Shown one piece after another: positions 18,668 through 30,786 of a stretch of DNA of 64,000 bases (within the stretch, counting starts at the first letter, position 1; each line of letters begins with the position of its first letter). This DNA comes from Sphingopyxis sp. OPL5 (lineage in GTDB: Bacteria > Pseudomonadota > Alphaproteobacteria > Sphingomonadales > Sphingomonadaceae), in contig NZ_CP060725.1 of NCBI RefSeq assembly GCF_003797775.2, positions 3,218,001 through 3,282,000 of the forward strand. The letters run 5' to 3'. A model generated the notes under the pieces. The model searched no databases, was not told the DNA's origin, and worked only from the letters and a program-made list of their open reading frames with translations. The translations under genes and the position numbers were made by a program.

Positions 18668-18696
18668 TTGACGCCTATCTGACTCCCACCCATATG
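18668..18696 (+). promoter_or_regulatory. Likely sigma-70 promoter of groESL
   Basis: TTGACG at 18668-18673 is followed after 17 bases by CATATG at 18691-18696. Spacing is ideal, and the expected transcription start falls at the CIRCE element. Confidence 0.6.
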
Positions 18697-18704
18697 CCCG
18701 CCTG

Positions 18705-18731
18705 TTAGCACTCCCCCGTGGCGAGTGCTAA
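18705..18731 (+). promoter_or_regulatory. CIRCE operator (HrcA site)
   Basis: TTAGCACTC (18705-18713), nine bases, then GAGTGCTAA (18723-18731): a perfect copy of the CIRCE consensus. HrcA binding here would repress groESL until heat shock or other unfolding stress. hrcA itself is not in the window. Confidence 0.95.
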
Positions 18732-18765
18732 AGGACTATAGTTCGTATCATTTGGAGGGAGTCCC

Positions 18766-19056
18766 ATGGCTCAATTTCGTCCGCTGCACGACCGCGTGCT
18801 TGTCCGCCGTATCGAAGCCGAAGAAAAGACGGCCGGCGGCATCATCATCCCCGACACCGCCAAGGAAAAGCCGCAGGAAGGCGAAGTCGTCTCGGTCGGC
18901 ACCGGCACCCGCGCCGATGATGGCAAGGTGACCCCGCTCGACGTCAAGGCGGGCGACCGCATCCTGTTCGGCAAATGGTCGGGCACCGAAGTCAAGGTCG
19001 ACGGCGAAGAGCTGCTGATCATGAAGGAATCGGACATTCTGGGCGTCATCGCCTGA
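18766..19056 (+). CDS. groES: Co-chaperonin GroES
   Basis: 96 residues, usual length. [11 protein letters not shown] at the start, the mobile loop [21 protein letters not shown] and the C-terminal DILGVIA are all typical. It caps the GroEL ring in ATP-driven protein folding in the cytosol. A strong ribosome site (GGAGGGAG) precedes the ATG, and the CIRCE operator lies 35 bases upstream. groEL follows after 78 bases. Confidence 0.98.
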   Translation: MAQFRPLHDRVLVRRIEAEEKTAGGIIIPDTAKEKPQEGEVVSVGTGTRADDGKVTPLDVKAGDRILFGKWSGTEVKVDGEELLIMKESDILGVIA

Positions 19057-19095
19057 ACCGTCCCCGCGTCCCTTGCGGATGCGATTTCAGTGTAA

Positions 19096-20778
<1,683 letters not shown>

Positions 20779-20817
20779 AGTCCCTGTTGCACCCATCGCT
20801 CGGCGCAAGCTGACAGG

Positions 20818-20850
20818 AAGGGCCGGGGAGGAAACTCTCCGGCCCTTTCC
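20818..20850 (+). terminator. Intrinsic terminator of groESL
   Basis: A 13-pair stem (20818-20830 with 20835-20847, one G-T pair) closes a GAAA loop. The right arm ends in TTT and is followed by a weak pyrimidine tract, CCCTTTG. Confidence 0.75.
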
Positions 20851-20900
20851 CTTTGTCCCTCGCGCTTGCGGGACAAGCGAGGGAAGGGCATGGAAGGGGC

Positions 20901-22085
20901 ATGACAACCGCCACCCCCATCGACCGCCTCCGCGCCGCGCTGCTGGCCGATGAGGCGGCGCAGCTCCGGCTTGCTCCGCTTGCCGATACGGCGACCTTTC
21001 TCGACGCGATCACGGCTTATGCTGCCGAGCTCGGCCTGCCGATCACACGCGATGCCTTTGCCGCCGGCCTTGCCCGCGCCGCGACGCCGCAGATGGAGCA
21101 GGAACTGCCCGCGCTGCGGCTGGCCGAGGCGCCGCCGCGCCACTGGTTGCCGGTCGAACTCAAACCCTATCAGGGTGCGATCGTCATCGAATGGCTGCAT
21201 TTCGCCGGCCTGCCGCTGACCGATCCCTTTTTCGAGGAAACATGGCGCAAGGTCCGGCTGCTGCCGTTCAACCGGCTGATGCGCACCGCGACCCCGCTGT
21301 CGGCGATCGAGCCTTTCGTCGAGGCGCCGCCGCCCGACGGACTCGTCTTCCACATGTCGCGCTGCGGTTCGACGCTCGTCGGCCAGATGCTCGGCGCGGC
21401 GCCCGACCATATCGTCCTCGCCGAACCGCCGGTCCTCGACACGGTGATCCAGCTTGTCGGACTGGGGCAGGTGTCGCCCGCTGCGATCCGCGCGATGGCC
21501 GGCGCGCTGACCCGCGACCGCGGCGGCGATGCCCGGCATCGCTTCATCAAGCTCGACGCCTGGCACGCTCTCGTGCTGCCGCTGCTCCGCGGTATATGGC
21601 CCGGCACGCCGTGGACCTTTCTCTACCGCGATCCCGTCGAGGTACTGGTATCGCAGCAGCGCCGTCCGGGGATGCATTGCCGGCCCGGGGTGCTGCCGCT
21701 CGAGGCCTATGGTGTCGATCCGGCGGAAGGCGCGGCGGCGGAGGATTATCCCGCGTGGATCCTCGGACAAATCTGCTCGGCCGCGGCGGACGCGGTCGAC
21801 GGCGATTGCCTGCTGCTCAACTATGACCAGCTTCCCGCCGCCTTGACCGACGCGCTCCTGCCGCATTTCGGGGTCGCGCCCGATGCGGCCTCGCTCGACA
21901 AGATCGTCGCGGCGGGTGGGCGCTATTCGAAGGCGCCCGGACAGGCCTTCACCGGCGATTCCGCGGCCAAGCAGCGCGAGGCGTCGCCCGCGCTGCGCGC
22001 CGCCGCCGCACCCCTGCTCGCGACTCATGCGCGGATCGAGGAACTGCGGCTCGCGGCCAAGACGCCGTCGGAGCCGGTGGCATGA
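20901..22085 (+). CDS. Sulfotransferase-like protein
   Basis: 394 residues. The C-terminal two thirds has a PAPS-type P-loop, FHMSRCGSTLVGQML (Ser153-Ser157 region), and the downstream FLYRDPVEVLVSQQRRPG that resembles the 3'-phosphate site of sulfotransferases. The first 70 residues, with LADEAAQLRLAPLADTATFLDAI, look like a Nif11-type leader or helper domain. The acceptor is unknown. The start at 20901 follows a clear GGAAGGGG. Its last codons overlap the next gene (ATGA), so the two are translationally coupled. Confidence 0.75.
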   Translation: MTTATPIDRLRAALLADEAAQLRLAPLADTATFLDAITAYAAELGLPITRDAFAAGLARAATPQMEQELPALRLAEAPPRHWLPVELKPYQGAIVIEWLHFAGLPLTDPFFEETWRKVRLLPFNRLMRTATPLSAIEPFVEAPPPDGLVFHMSRCGSTLVGQMLGAAPDHIVLAEPPVLDTVIQLVGLGQVSPAAIRAMAGALTRDRGGDARHRFIKLDAWHALVLPLLRGIWPGTPWTFLYRDPVEVLVSQQRRPGMHCRPGVLPLEAYGVDPAEGAAAEDYPAWILGQICSAAADAVDGDCLLLNYDQLPAALTDALLPHFGVAPDAASLDKIVAAGGRYSKAPGQAFTGDSAAKQREASPALRAAAAPLLATHARIEELRLAAKTPSEPVA

Positions 22086-22894
22086 TCGCGTCGCGCGTGC
22101 TCCTGATCGCTGCGGCGGCGCTCGCGCTGCCCGCCGTCGCCACCCCGCCCGCGCCGGCCCCCGCGCCCGCCGTGGCCGAGCCCGCACTGCCGACGGTGCC
22201 GCGCTGCGGCTATCGCATCGTCGAGACCTATCCGCACGACAAGGACAGCTTCACCCAGGGGCTCTTCTGGCACGATGGCTATCTTTACGAAGGTACCGGC
22301 CAATATGGCCGCTCGCGCCTCGCGCGGCTCGACCTTGCGACGGGCAAGGCGCTCGCCGAAACGAAGCTGCCCGTCGACGAGTTCGGTGAGGGCATCACGC
22401 GCTGGCGCGACCAGATCATCGGCGTCACCTGGCAGGGCGGCGTTGGCCATCGCTGGCGGCTTCAGGACCTGAAACCGATCGGCGATTTCTGCTACAAGGG
22501 CGAGGGCTGGGGGGTCACGATGGTCGGCGACGATCTCGTTCTCAGCGATGGCACGCCCGACCTGCGCTTTTTCGATCCCGCGACAATGACCGAAAAGGGC
22601 AAGGTTACGGTGCGCTTCGCCGGCCGGCCGCTGGCGATGCTCAACGAACTCGAAACGATCAAGGGCGAAATCTGGGCCAATGTCTGGATGACCGACGCGA
22701 TCGTGCGCATCGACCCCGCAACGGGAACCGTCAAATCATATGTCGACCTGACGGGATTGAGCGCGACCGCAGGCGCTGGCGATCCCGACGCGGTGCTCAA
22801 CGGCATCGCGTGGGACGCGAACAAGAAGCGCTTGTTCGTCACGGGCAAATATTGGTCGAAGCTGTTCGAGATTGCGCTGACCGACTGCCGCTAG
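22082..22894 (+). CDS. Glutaminyl-peptide cyclotransferase (glutamine cyclotransferase)
   Basis: 270 residues with a signal peptide (first 20 residues) and a Pro/Ala-rich link. The beta-propeller body has TYPHDKDSFTQGLFW and ETIKGEIWANVW, hallmarks of the plant/bacterial-type glutaminyl cyclase, which turns N-terminal Gln into pyroglutamate with loss of ammonia. It probably acts in the periplasm. It overlaps the sulfotransferase-like gene by four bases, hinting that the two act on the same product, though no peptide precursor is seen nearby. Confidence 0.88.
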   Translation: MIASRVLLIAAAALALPAVATPPAPAPAPAVAEPALPTVPRCGYRIVETYPHDKDSFTQGLFWHDGYLYEGTGQYGRSRLARLDLATGKALAETKLPVDEFGEGITRWRDQIIGVTWQGGVGHRWRLQDLKPIGDFCYKGEGWGVTMVGDDLVLSDGTPDLRFFDPATMTEKGKVTVRFAGRPLAMLNELETIKGEIWANVWMTDAIVRIDPATGTVKSYVDLTGLSATAGAGDPDAVLNGIAWDANKKRLFVTGKYWSKLFEIALTDCR

Positions 22895-23571
22895 GGCGGC
22901 GTCAGCGCTTCCTCCATCTTTGCCGCTGCGGCATCATAGACCCGCGTCTTCAGGTCGGCGGTAATCGCGGCGGGCGTCCGGTCGGGATGGCCGCCGGCGA
23001 AGGGCGGTGCGGGGTCATATTCGATCGCGAGCTGGATCGCCTGTGCGACCGCCTCGCCCTTCAGCCGCGCGATCAGGGTGAGCGCGAAATCGAGGCCCGA
23101 GGTCACGCCGCCGCAGGTGACGATATTGCCATGTTCGACGACGCGTGCCTTCACCGGTTCGGCGCCGACGCGCGGCAAAAGATGGGTGTAGCCCCAATGC
23201 GTCGTCGCGCGCTTGCCCGCGAGCAGCCCGGCGCGGCCGAGCAGGAAGGCGCCGGTGCACACGCACGTCACCCATGCCGCGCCCGCCGCCTGCCGCGCGA
23301 TGAAAGCGATCGTTGCCTGATCGCCCAAAGCGTCGACCACGCCGTGGCCGCCGGGAACGCAGAGAATGTCGGCTTGCGGCGCCGAGGCGAAATCATGCGT
23401 CGGCAGGATTGAAAAGCCACTGTCGGTGACGATCGGATCGAGGTTCGCCGCCGCACCGACGAGTGTGGCCCCGGGCATGCGGCTCAAGGCCTGAGCGGGC
23501 GCGGTGAAATCGAGTTGGGTGATGCCGGGGAACAGCAGGAAGACGATGGTGGTCGGCCGGATATCGGTCAT
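22891..23571 (-). CDS. DJ-1/PfpI family protein (GlxA/isonitrile-hydratase-like)
   Basis: 226 residues. IVFLLFPGITQLDF at the N-terminus, LCVPGGHGV and the nucleophile elbow VTCVCTGAFLLGRAGLL with Cys105 mark the family. ATTHWGYTHLL and GGVTSGLDFAL are typical of the isonitrile-hydratase and GlxA branch; there is no AraC-type DNA-binding domain, so it is a stand-alone enzyme or stress protein. The start at 23571 is preferred over an upstream Met because family proteins begin at this point. It is convergent with, and overlaps by four bases, the glutaminyl cyclase gene. Confidence 0.85.
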   Translation of the reverse strand: MTDIRPTTIVFLLFPGITQLDFTAPAQALSRMPGATLVGAAANLDPIVTDSGFSILPTHDFASAPQADILCVPGGHGVVDALGDQATIAFIARQAAGAAWVTCVCTGAFLLGRAGLLAGKRATTHWGYTHLLPRVGAEPVKARVVEHGNIVTCGGVTSGLDFALTLIARLKGEAVAQAIQLAIEYDPAPPFAGGHPDRTPAAITADLKTRVYDAAAAKMEEALTPP

Positions 23572-23719
23572 GGGCGTGTCCTTGCGCTGGCGATGGATCA
23601 CCCAGGCGCGCGGCTCGCAGGACCAACCGGTCCGTCCCGCTTCCCGATGGGACTCCATCTTCAGCGCCAGTCGCGGGACGCCTCCATTCTAGCGCCGCGG
23701 TGGCGCGGACGGAAGGCGG

Positions 23720-23932
23720 TTATTTCTTCGCCTGATCCTGATCGGCGGCGGTCGCGTCGGGGGGCGCCGTGCCATCGCGGCTTTCGAGCATCTCGGCGGC
23801 ATCGTCGAGCGCCTTGGCTTCGCCGACGGTCACGCCGCCCGGGCCGGGTTCATTGTCGGTGCCGCCGCACCCGGTCATCAGCATCAGCGCCGCGGCAACG
23901 GGGGCCAGCGTGGCGGTCCTGCGGTTCGGCAT
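23720..23932 (-). CDS. Small putative lipoprotein
   Basis: 70 residues. The signal-like N-terminus ends LMLMTGCGG, a lipobox with lipidated Cys at about residue 22. The rest is short, acidic and Ala/Asp-rich, with no recognised domain. It lies downstream of two larger Ala-rich lipoproteins on the same strand but after a terminator, so it is probably separately expressed. I know no function. Confidence 0.6.
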   Translation of the reverse strand: MPNRRTATLAPVAAALMLMTGCGGTDNEPGPGGVTVGEAKALDDAAEMLESRDGTAPPDATAADQDQAKK

Positions 23933-23946
23933 CGTCTCTCTCCCGC

Positions 23947-23987
23947 AAAAAAGGGCTCCATCCGCTTTGGAATGGAGCCCTCTTTTT
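23947..23987 (-). terminator. Intrinsic terminator, usable on both strands
   Basis: GGGCTCCAT (23953-23961) pairs with ATGGAGCCC (23972-23980). On the minus strand the stem is followed by TTTTTT, giving a good terminator for the lipoprotein gene ending at 24014; on the plus strand TCTTTTT follows. Confidence 0.85.
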
Positions 23988-24013
23988 GATGCACGCGTCA
24001 GCGCGCCAACGAC

Positions 24014-24310
24014 TTACTTCTTGTCGTTGGCTTCTGCCTTGGCGGTTTCGTCCTTGATCTTGTCGCCAGCGGCGGCAGCGGCGTCGCCGGCGGCGTTCAC
24101 GGTGCCTTCGACGGCGTTGCCGGCCTTGTCGGCGGCAGCGGCGGTCGCGTCGGCGGCATCGGCTGCACCGGCGGCAACGGCATCGCCGGCAGCGGCGGCG
24201 TCATCGGCCACGGCGGCGCCGGCTTCCGAGGTTTCTTCCTTCGCCTTTTCCGAGCAGGCGGTCAGGCTGAAAGCCGCAGCGGCGATCGACGCGATGATGA
24301 GTTTACGCAT
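24014..24310 (-). CDS. Ala-rich repeat lipoprotein
   Basis: 98 residues. The signal MRKLIIASIAAAAFSLTAC ends in a lipobox with Cys19. The mature part is almost wholly Ala, Asp, Lys and Gly in an irregular run such as DAAAAGDAVAAGAADAADAT, likely an amphipathic helix or coiled coil on the membrane surface. It is paralogous to the next gene upstream (24498-24815). An intrinsic terminator follows. No function is known; the composition recalls stress-protective or entericidin-like small lipoproteins. Confidence 0.75.
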   Translation of the reverse strand: MRKLIIASIAAAAFSLTACSEKAKEETSEAGAAVADDAAAAGDAVAAGAADAADATAAAADKAGNAVEGTVNAAGDAAAAAGDKIKDETAKAEANDKK

Positions 24311-24432
24311 GGTAATTCCTTTCGAATGCCAAGGTGACCGGCATCCGGTCCCTGACGGCAAGGACTAACCCCCCGTCGCGCGCTTGGCAACCGTAGAGCA
24401 GCGGTGCGGGGCGCTGGTCCTTGTTCCAAAAC

Positions 24433-24460
24433 GGAAAAGGGCCGCCGGCTTGCGCCGGCG
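24433..24460 (-). terminator. Intrinsic terminator
   Basis: CGCCGGC (24443-24449) and GCCGGCG (24454-24460) form a hairpin with a TTGC loop. On the minus strand it is followed by GCCCTTTTCC, just beyond the lipoprotein gene ending at 24498. Confidence 0.6.
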
Positions 24461-24497
24461 ACCCCTTATTCCTTCAGTCGAAAGACTGGCGGAACGC

Positions 24498-24815
24498 TTA
24501 CTTCTTGGCAGCGTCGACAGCAGCCTTGGCAGCGTCGGTCGCTTCGGTAGCGGCCTTGGCAGCTTCACCGGCCTTGTCGGCAGCTTCACCAGCCTTGTCG
24601 GCGGCGCCGGTCGCGGCGTCGGCAGCTTCGCCAGCGGCAGCGGCGGTCGCGTCGGCGGCACCGGCAGCGGCGTCCATCGCACCGTCGGCAGCACCTTCGG
24701 TGGTGGCTTCGGTCGTCGCTTCGGGGGTTGCGGCTTCGTCAGCCTTCTTTTCGCCGCAAGCGGCGAGGCCCAGCGAGGCGGCGAGGACGAGCGACAGAGT
24801 GATCGACTTTTTCAT
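24498..24815 (-). CDS. Ala-rich repeat lipoprotein, paralogue
   Basis: 105 residues. Signal peptide with lipobox GLAAC (Cys20), then an acidic Thr/Glu stretch and a run of near-heptad Ala/Asp/Lys/Glu repeats (DKAGEAADKAGEAAKAA), strongly helical. Same architecture as the 24014-24310 gene, suggesting a tandem duplication followed by drift. A terminator lies between the two, so each probably has its own promoter. Function unknown; cell-envelope or desiccation-type protection is a guess only. Confidence 0.75.
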   Translation of the reverse strand: MKKSITLSLVLAASLGLAACGEKKADEAATPEATTEATTEGAADGAMDAAAGAADATAAAAGEAADAATGAADKAGEAADKAGEAAKAATEATDAAKAAVDAAKK

Positions 24816-25023
24816 ATGGGAATACCCCTCTCGATTGAACTGATCGGTAGCATTCCGGAGACGGTCCATTCCGAACCCGGCGAGTTGCCAACCGCCCTTA
24901 CCGCTACAATTTCGCAGAATCCGGTGCAACGGGCTTTTTGCGTGGTCTGGCGCAAATGAGACGAGGCGGTCGTTCATCTTTGGGAAAGGCGCCGGAAATG
25001 CGGCGCCGCGCTCGGTTGACTGG

Positions 25024-25043
25024 ATATAAAGAAATCTTTATAT
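25024..25043 (+). promoter_or_regulatory. Palindromic operator of the methionine operon
   Basis: ATATAAAGA and TCTTTATAT are perfect inverted arms around AA. The site is AT-rich in a GC-rich context and lies eight bases before the GTG of the ArsR-methyltransferase gene, ideally placed for autoregulation by that ArsR protein (a SahR-like role). Confidence 0.75.
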
Positions 25044-25051
25044 GTGCGTAT

Positions 25052-26038
25052 GTGACCGAGCTTATCGACATTTTCCGTGCCTTGGCCGACCCGACCCGCC
25101 TGCGAGTCGTCGCCTTGCTGCGCGAGATGGAACTGGCGATCGGCGAGCTTGCGGTCGTCCTCGAACAAAGCCAGCCACGCGTATCGCGCCACGTCCGTAT
25201 CCTTGCCGACGCCGGGATCATCGAGCGCCGCCGCGAGGGGAGCTGGGTGTTCCTGCGTATCGCCGAGGGTGGTCCGGTCGGCGAAATCCTGGCGCGCGCC
25301 GAACTCTGGCCCTTCTCGCCGCGCGAGGCGCTGATCATCGGCTATGACGCGCAGCGGCTTGCTGCGGTGCGCACCGAACGCGCCGCGGTTGCCGAACGCT
25401 ATTTCGCCGATCATGCCGCCGAATGGGACGCGATCCGTTCGCGCCATATTCCCGAAAGCGAAGTCGAGGCGGCGATGCTCGCGCTGGTGGCGGGCCGCCG
25501 GCTCGGCCATCTGCTCGATATCGGCACCGGGACGGGTCGGATGGCGGAGATTTTTGCGCCGAGCGTGCGCCGTATCACCGCGCTCGACCGCAGCCCCGAA
25601 ATGCTGCGCATCGCACGCGCCAAGCTCGCCGACCAGCCGGTGCCGATCGACCTGGTGCAGGGCGATTTCCTGAACCTGCCGCTCGACGACGCGACGATCG
25701 ACAGCATCGTGATCCATCAGGCGCTGCACTTCGCGCACGAACCCGACCGCGTGATCGCCGAGGCCAGCCGGGTGCTGCGGGGCGGCGGGCATCTGTTGAT
25801 CGTCGATTTCGCGCCGCACGAGGACGAGGAAATGCGCAACGTCGCCGCGCACGCGCGCCTCGGCTTTTCGGACGCGCAGATACGCGGCTGGTTTGCCTCG
25901 GCGGGCATGGTGCTCGAAAATTCGCAAACGCTCGAAGGCGGCGATCTGGCGGTCAAGCTCTGGCTCGGCCGCCGCCGCTCGGACGAAGATCAATCCCCCG
26001 TTCGCGAGGACGGGCAGCGCAAAAGGCTTGCGGCATGA
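25052..26038 (+). CDS. ArsR-family regulator fused to SAM-dependent methyltransferase
   Basis: 328 residues. Residues 1-85 form an ArsR winged helix (FRALADPTRLRVVALLREME, SQPRVSRHVRILADAGII); residues about 140-300 form a class I methyltransferase with motif I HLLDIGTGTGRM. Such fusions commonly sit before metF-metH in alphaproteobacteria and may sense S-adenosylhomocysteine or SAM. GTG at 25052 is chosen because it gives the usual ArsR start and follows the operator; no Shine-Dalgarno is seen, so the message may be leaderless. It overlaps metF by four bases. Confidence 0.88.
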   Translation: MTELIDIFRALADPTRLRVVALLREMELAIGELAVVLEQSQPRVSRHVRILADAGIIERRREGSWVFLRIAEGGPVGEILARAELWPFSPREALIIGYDAQRLAAVRTERAAVAERYFADHAAEWDAIRSRHIPESEVEAAMLALVAGRRLGHLLDIGTGTGRMAEIFAPSVRRITALDRSPEMLRIARAKLADQPVPIDLVQGDFLNLPLDDATIDSIVIHQALHFAHEPDRVIAEASRVLRGGGHLLIVDFAPHEDEEMRNVAAHARLGFSDAQIRGWFASAGMVLENSQTLEGGDLAVKLWLGRRRSDEDQSPVREDGQRKRLAA

Positions 26039-26976
26039 CGACCAATCTCAACTCGCTGGCAGAGGCGCATCGCGCCGCCGCGTCGCCCCTGTTTGCCGGA
26101 CTCGCCGGCGACATCGGCATCAGCTTCGAATTTTTCCCGCCCAAGACCGAGAAGATGGGCGAGACTTTGTGGGACTCGATCCGCACGCTCGAACCGCTCG
26201 GTCCGCGCTTCGTATCGGTGACCTATGGCGCGGGCGGGTCGACGCGCGAGCGCACCCACGCGACCGTCGCGCGCATCGTTCAGGAAACGGGCATCCCCGC
26301 CGCCGCGCACCTGACCTGCGTCGATGCCAGCCGCGGCGAGATCGCCGAGGTCGCCCAGGCCTATTGGGATGCCGGCATCCGCCACATCGTCGCGCTGCGC
26401 GGCGACCCGCCGGTGAAGGGCGAGAGCTTCCGCGCCCACCCCGATGGTTATGGCTGCGCCGCCGATCTGGTGTCGGGCCTGCTCGAGATTGCGCCGTTCG
26501 AGATCTCGGTCGCCGCCAATCCCGAGATGCACCCCGAGGCGCTGAGTCCGCAGGCCGATCTGGACAATCTCAAGCGCAAGCTCGACGCCGGGGCGACCCG
26601 CGCGATGACGCAATTCTTCTTCGAACCCGATACCTTCTTCCGTTTCCGCGATGCCGCGGCGGCGGCGGGGATCACCGCGCCGATCCTGCCCGGGATCATG
26701 CCGGTCAGCAATTTCGCCGCGATCCAGCGCATGTCGGCGATGTGCGGCACCGACGTGCCGCGCTGGCTGGCTTCATTGTTCGAGGGGCTCGACGACCTCC
26801 CCGCCGCGCGCCAGCTCGTCGCCGCGACGACCGCCGCCGAATTGTGCCGCCGGCTGTACGCGGGCGGGGTTCGCGATTTCCATTTCTACACGCTCAACCG
26901 CGCCGAACTCAGCTATGCGATCTGCCATATGCTGGGGGTTCGTCCGGCGGCGCCCGCGACGGAGAAAGCCGCATGA
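26035..26976 (+). CDS. metF: 5,10-Methylenetetrahydrofolate reductase
   Basis: 313 residues. ISFEFFPPKTEKM at the start, FVSVTYGAGGSTRERTH and HIVALRGDPP are standard MetF motifs; the C-terminal VRDFHFYTLNRAEL closes the FAD barrel. It reduces methylene-THF to methyl-THF, the methyl donor for MetH, encoded directly downstream. Its ATG overlaps the regulator stop and its stop overlaps metH1, so the three genes are tightly coupled. Length is normal; no NADH-binding extension. Confidence 0.95.
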   Translation: MTTNLNSLAEAHRAAASPLFAGLAGDIGISFEFFPPKTEKMGETLWDSIRTLEPLGPRFVSVTYGAGGSTRERTHATVARIVQETGIPAAAHLTCVDASRGEIAEVAQAYWDAGIRHIVALRGDPPVKGESFRAHPDGYGCAADLVSGLLEIAPFEISVAANPEMHPEALSPQADLDNLKRKLDAGATRAMTQFFFEPDTFFRFRDAAAAAGITAPILPGIMPVSNFAAIQRMSAMCGTDVPRWLASLFEGLDDLPAARQLVAATTAAELCRRLYAGGVRDFHFYTLNRAELSYAICHMLGVRPAAPATEKAA

Positions 26977-28025
26977 CGACCACCGCCCGCGAAGCCCTGA
27001 TCGCTGCCGCCAAGAAACGCATCCTGCTCACCGATGGTGCGTTCGGGACCGAGATTCAGAACTGGAAGCTGGCCGAGGCGGATTATGCCGGGTCGCTCGG
27101 GCTGAGCCACGACCAGAAGGGCAACAACGACATCCTCGCGATCACCAGGCCCGAGGTACCGGAGACGATCACCCGCGCCTATCTGGACGCCGGATCGGAC
27201 ATCGTCTCGACCAACACCTTCTCGGCCAATATGATCAGCCAGGCGGATTACGGGGCCGAGCATCTGGTCCGCGATATCAATGTCGAGAGTGCAAAGATAG
27301 CGCGGCGGCTCGCCGACGAATATGCCGCGAGGGACGGGCGCCCGCGCTTTGTCGCCGGAGCGATCGGGCCGACCAATAAGACCTTGTCCCTGTCGCCTGA
27401 CGTCAACGATCCCGGGTTTCGCGAGATCGACTTCGACCATCTCAAGACCGTCTATCTTGAGCAAACGATCGCGCTGGCCGAGGGCGGCGCCGACTTCATC
27501 CTGATCGAGACGATCTTCGACACGCTCAACGCCAAGGCGGGCATCGCCGCGGTGATCGAGGCCGAGGCGAAGGTCGGGCGCGAGCTGCCGCTGATGATCT
27601 CGATGACGCTCACCGACCTGTCGGGGCGCAACCTGTCGGGGCATACGGTCGAGGCCTTCTGGTACGCGGTGCGCCACGCCAAGCCTCTTACGATCGGGCT
27701 CAACTGTTCGTTCGGGGCGGCGCAGCTGCGCCCGCATGTGAAAGTGCTATCGGAAATCGCCGACGCGCTGGTGATGGTCTATCCCAACGCCGGCCTGCCC
27801 AACGAACTTGGCGAATATGACGAGATGCCCGATACCACCGCGGGCCTTGTCGGCGAATGGGCCGAGCACGGCCAGGTCAATATTCTCGGCGGCTGCTGCG
27901 GTTCGACCCCGGCGCATATCGCGGCGATGGCAAAGGCGGTGACCGGCCTCACGCCGCGCGCATTGCCGCAGGTGCCCGTGCGCACGCGCCTCGCCGGCCT
28001 CGAACCCTTCACGATGGCGGCATAG
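26973..28025 (+). CDS. metH: Methionine synthase, homocysteine-binding subunit (split MetH)
   Basis: 350 residues covering only the homocysteine S-methyltransferase barrel. LTDGAFGTEIQ at the start and the zinc cysteines, GLNCSFGA and the late GGCCGSTP, are present. The pterin, B12 and activation domains are encoded by the next gene, a two-gene MetH seen in many alphaproteobacteria. The protein must work in trans with that partner. Start is in ATGA overlap with metF. A palindromic repeat separates it from the second part. Confidence 0.93.
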   Translation: MTTTAREALIAAAKKRILLTDGAFGTEIQNWKLAEADYAGSLGLSHDQKGNNDILAITRPEVPETITRAYLDAGSDIVSTNTFSANMISQADYGAEHLVRDINVESAKIARRLADEYAARDGRPRFVAGAIGPTNKTLSLSPDVNDPGFREIDFDHLKTVYLEQTIALAEGGADFILIETIFDTLNAKAGIAAVIEAEAKVGRELPLMISMTLTDLSGRNLSGHTVEAFWYAVRHAKPLTIGLNCSFGAAQLRPHVKVLSEIADALVMVYPNAGLPNELGEYDEMPDTTAGLVGEWAEHGQVNILGGCCGSTPAHIAAMAKAVTGLTPRALPQVPVRTRLAGLEPFTMAA

Positions 28026-28026
28026 T

Positions 28027-28133
28027 CCCCCTCCCGCCTGCGGGAGGGGTTAGGGGAGGGCCTGTCTCACCCCGCACCGACCGACGATGATTGAACAAGC
28101 CCTCCCCCGACCCCTCCCGCAAGCGGGAGGGGA
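28027..28133. repeat. Inverted repeat between the two metH genes
   Basis: CCCCTCCCGCCTGCGGGAGGGG (28028-28049) and CCCCTCCCGCAAGCGGGAGGGG (about 28111-28132) are near-identical hairpins flanked by inverted GGGGAGGG/CCCTCCCC segments. The last arm ends GGGAGGGGA five bases before the second metH ATG, so it supplies that gene's Shine-Dalgarno. Confidence 0.8.
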
Positions 28134-28137
28134 GAAG

Positions 28138-30774
<2,637 letters not shown>

Positions 30775-30786
30775 CGAAGGCTTTCC

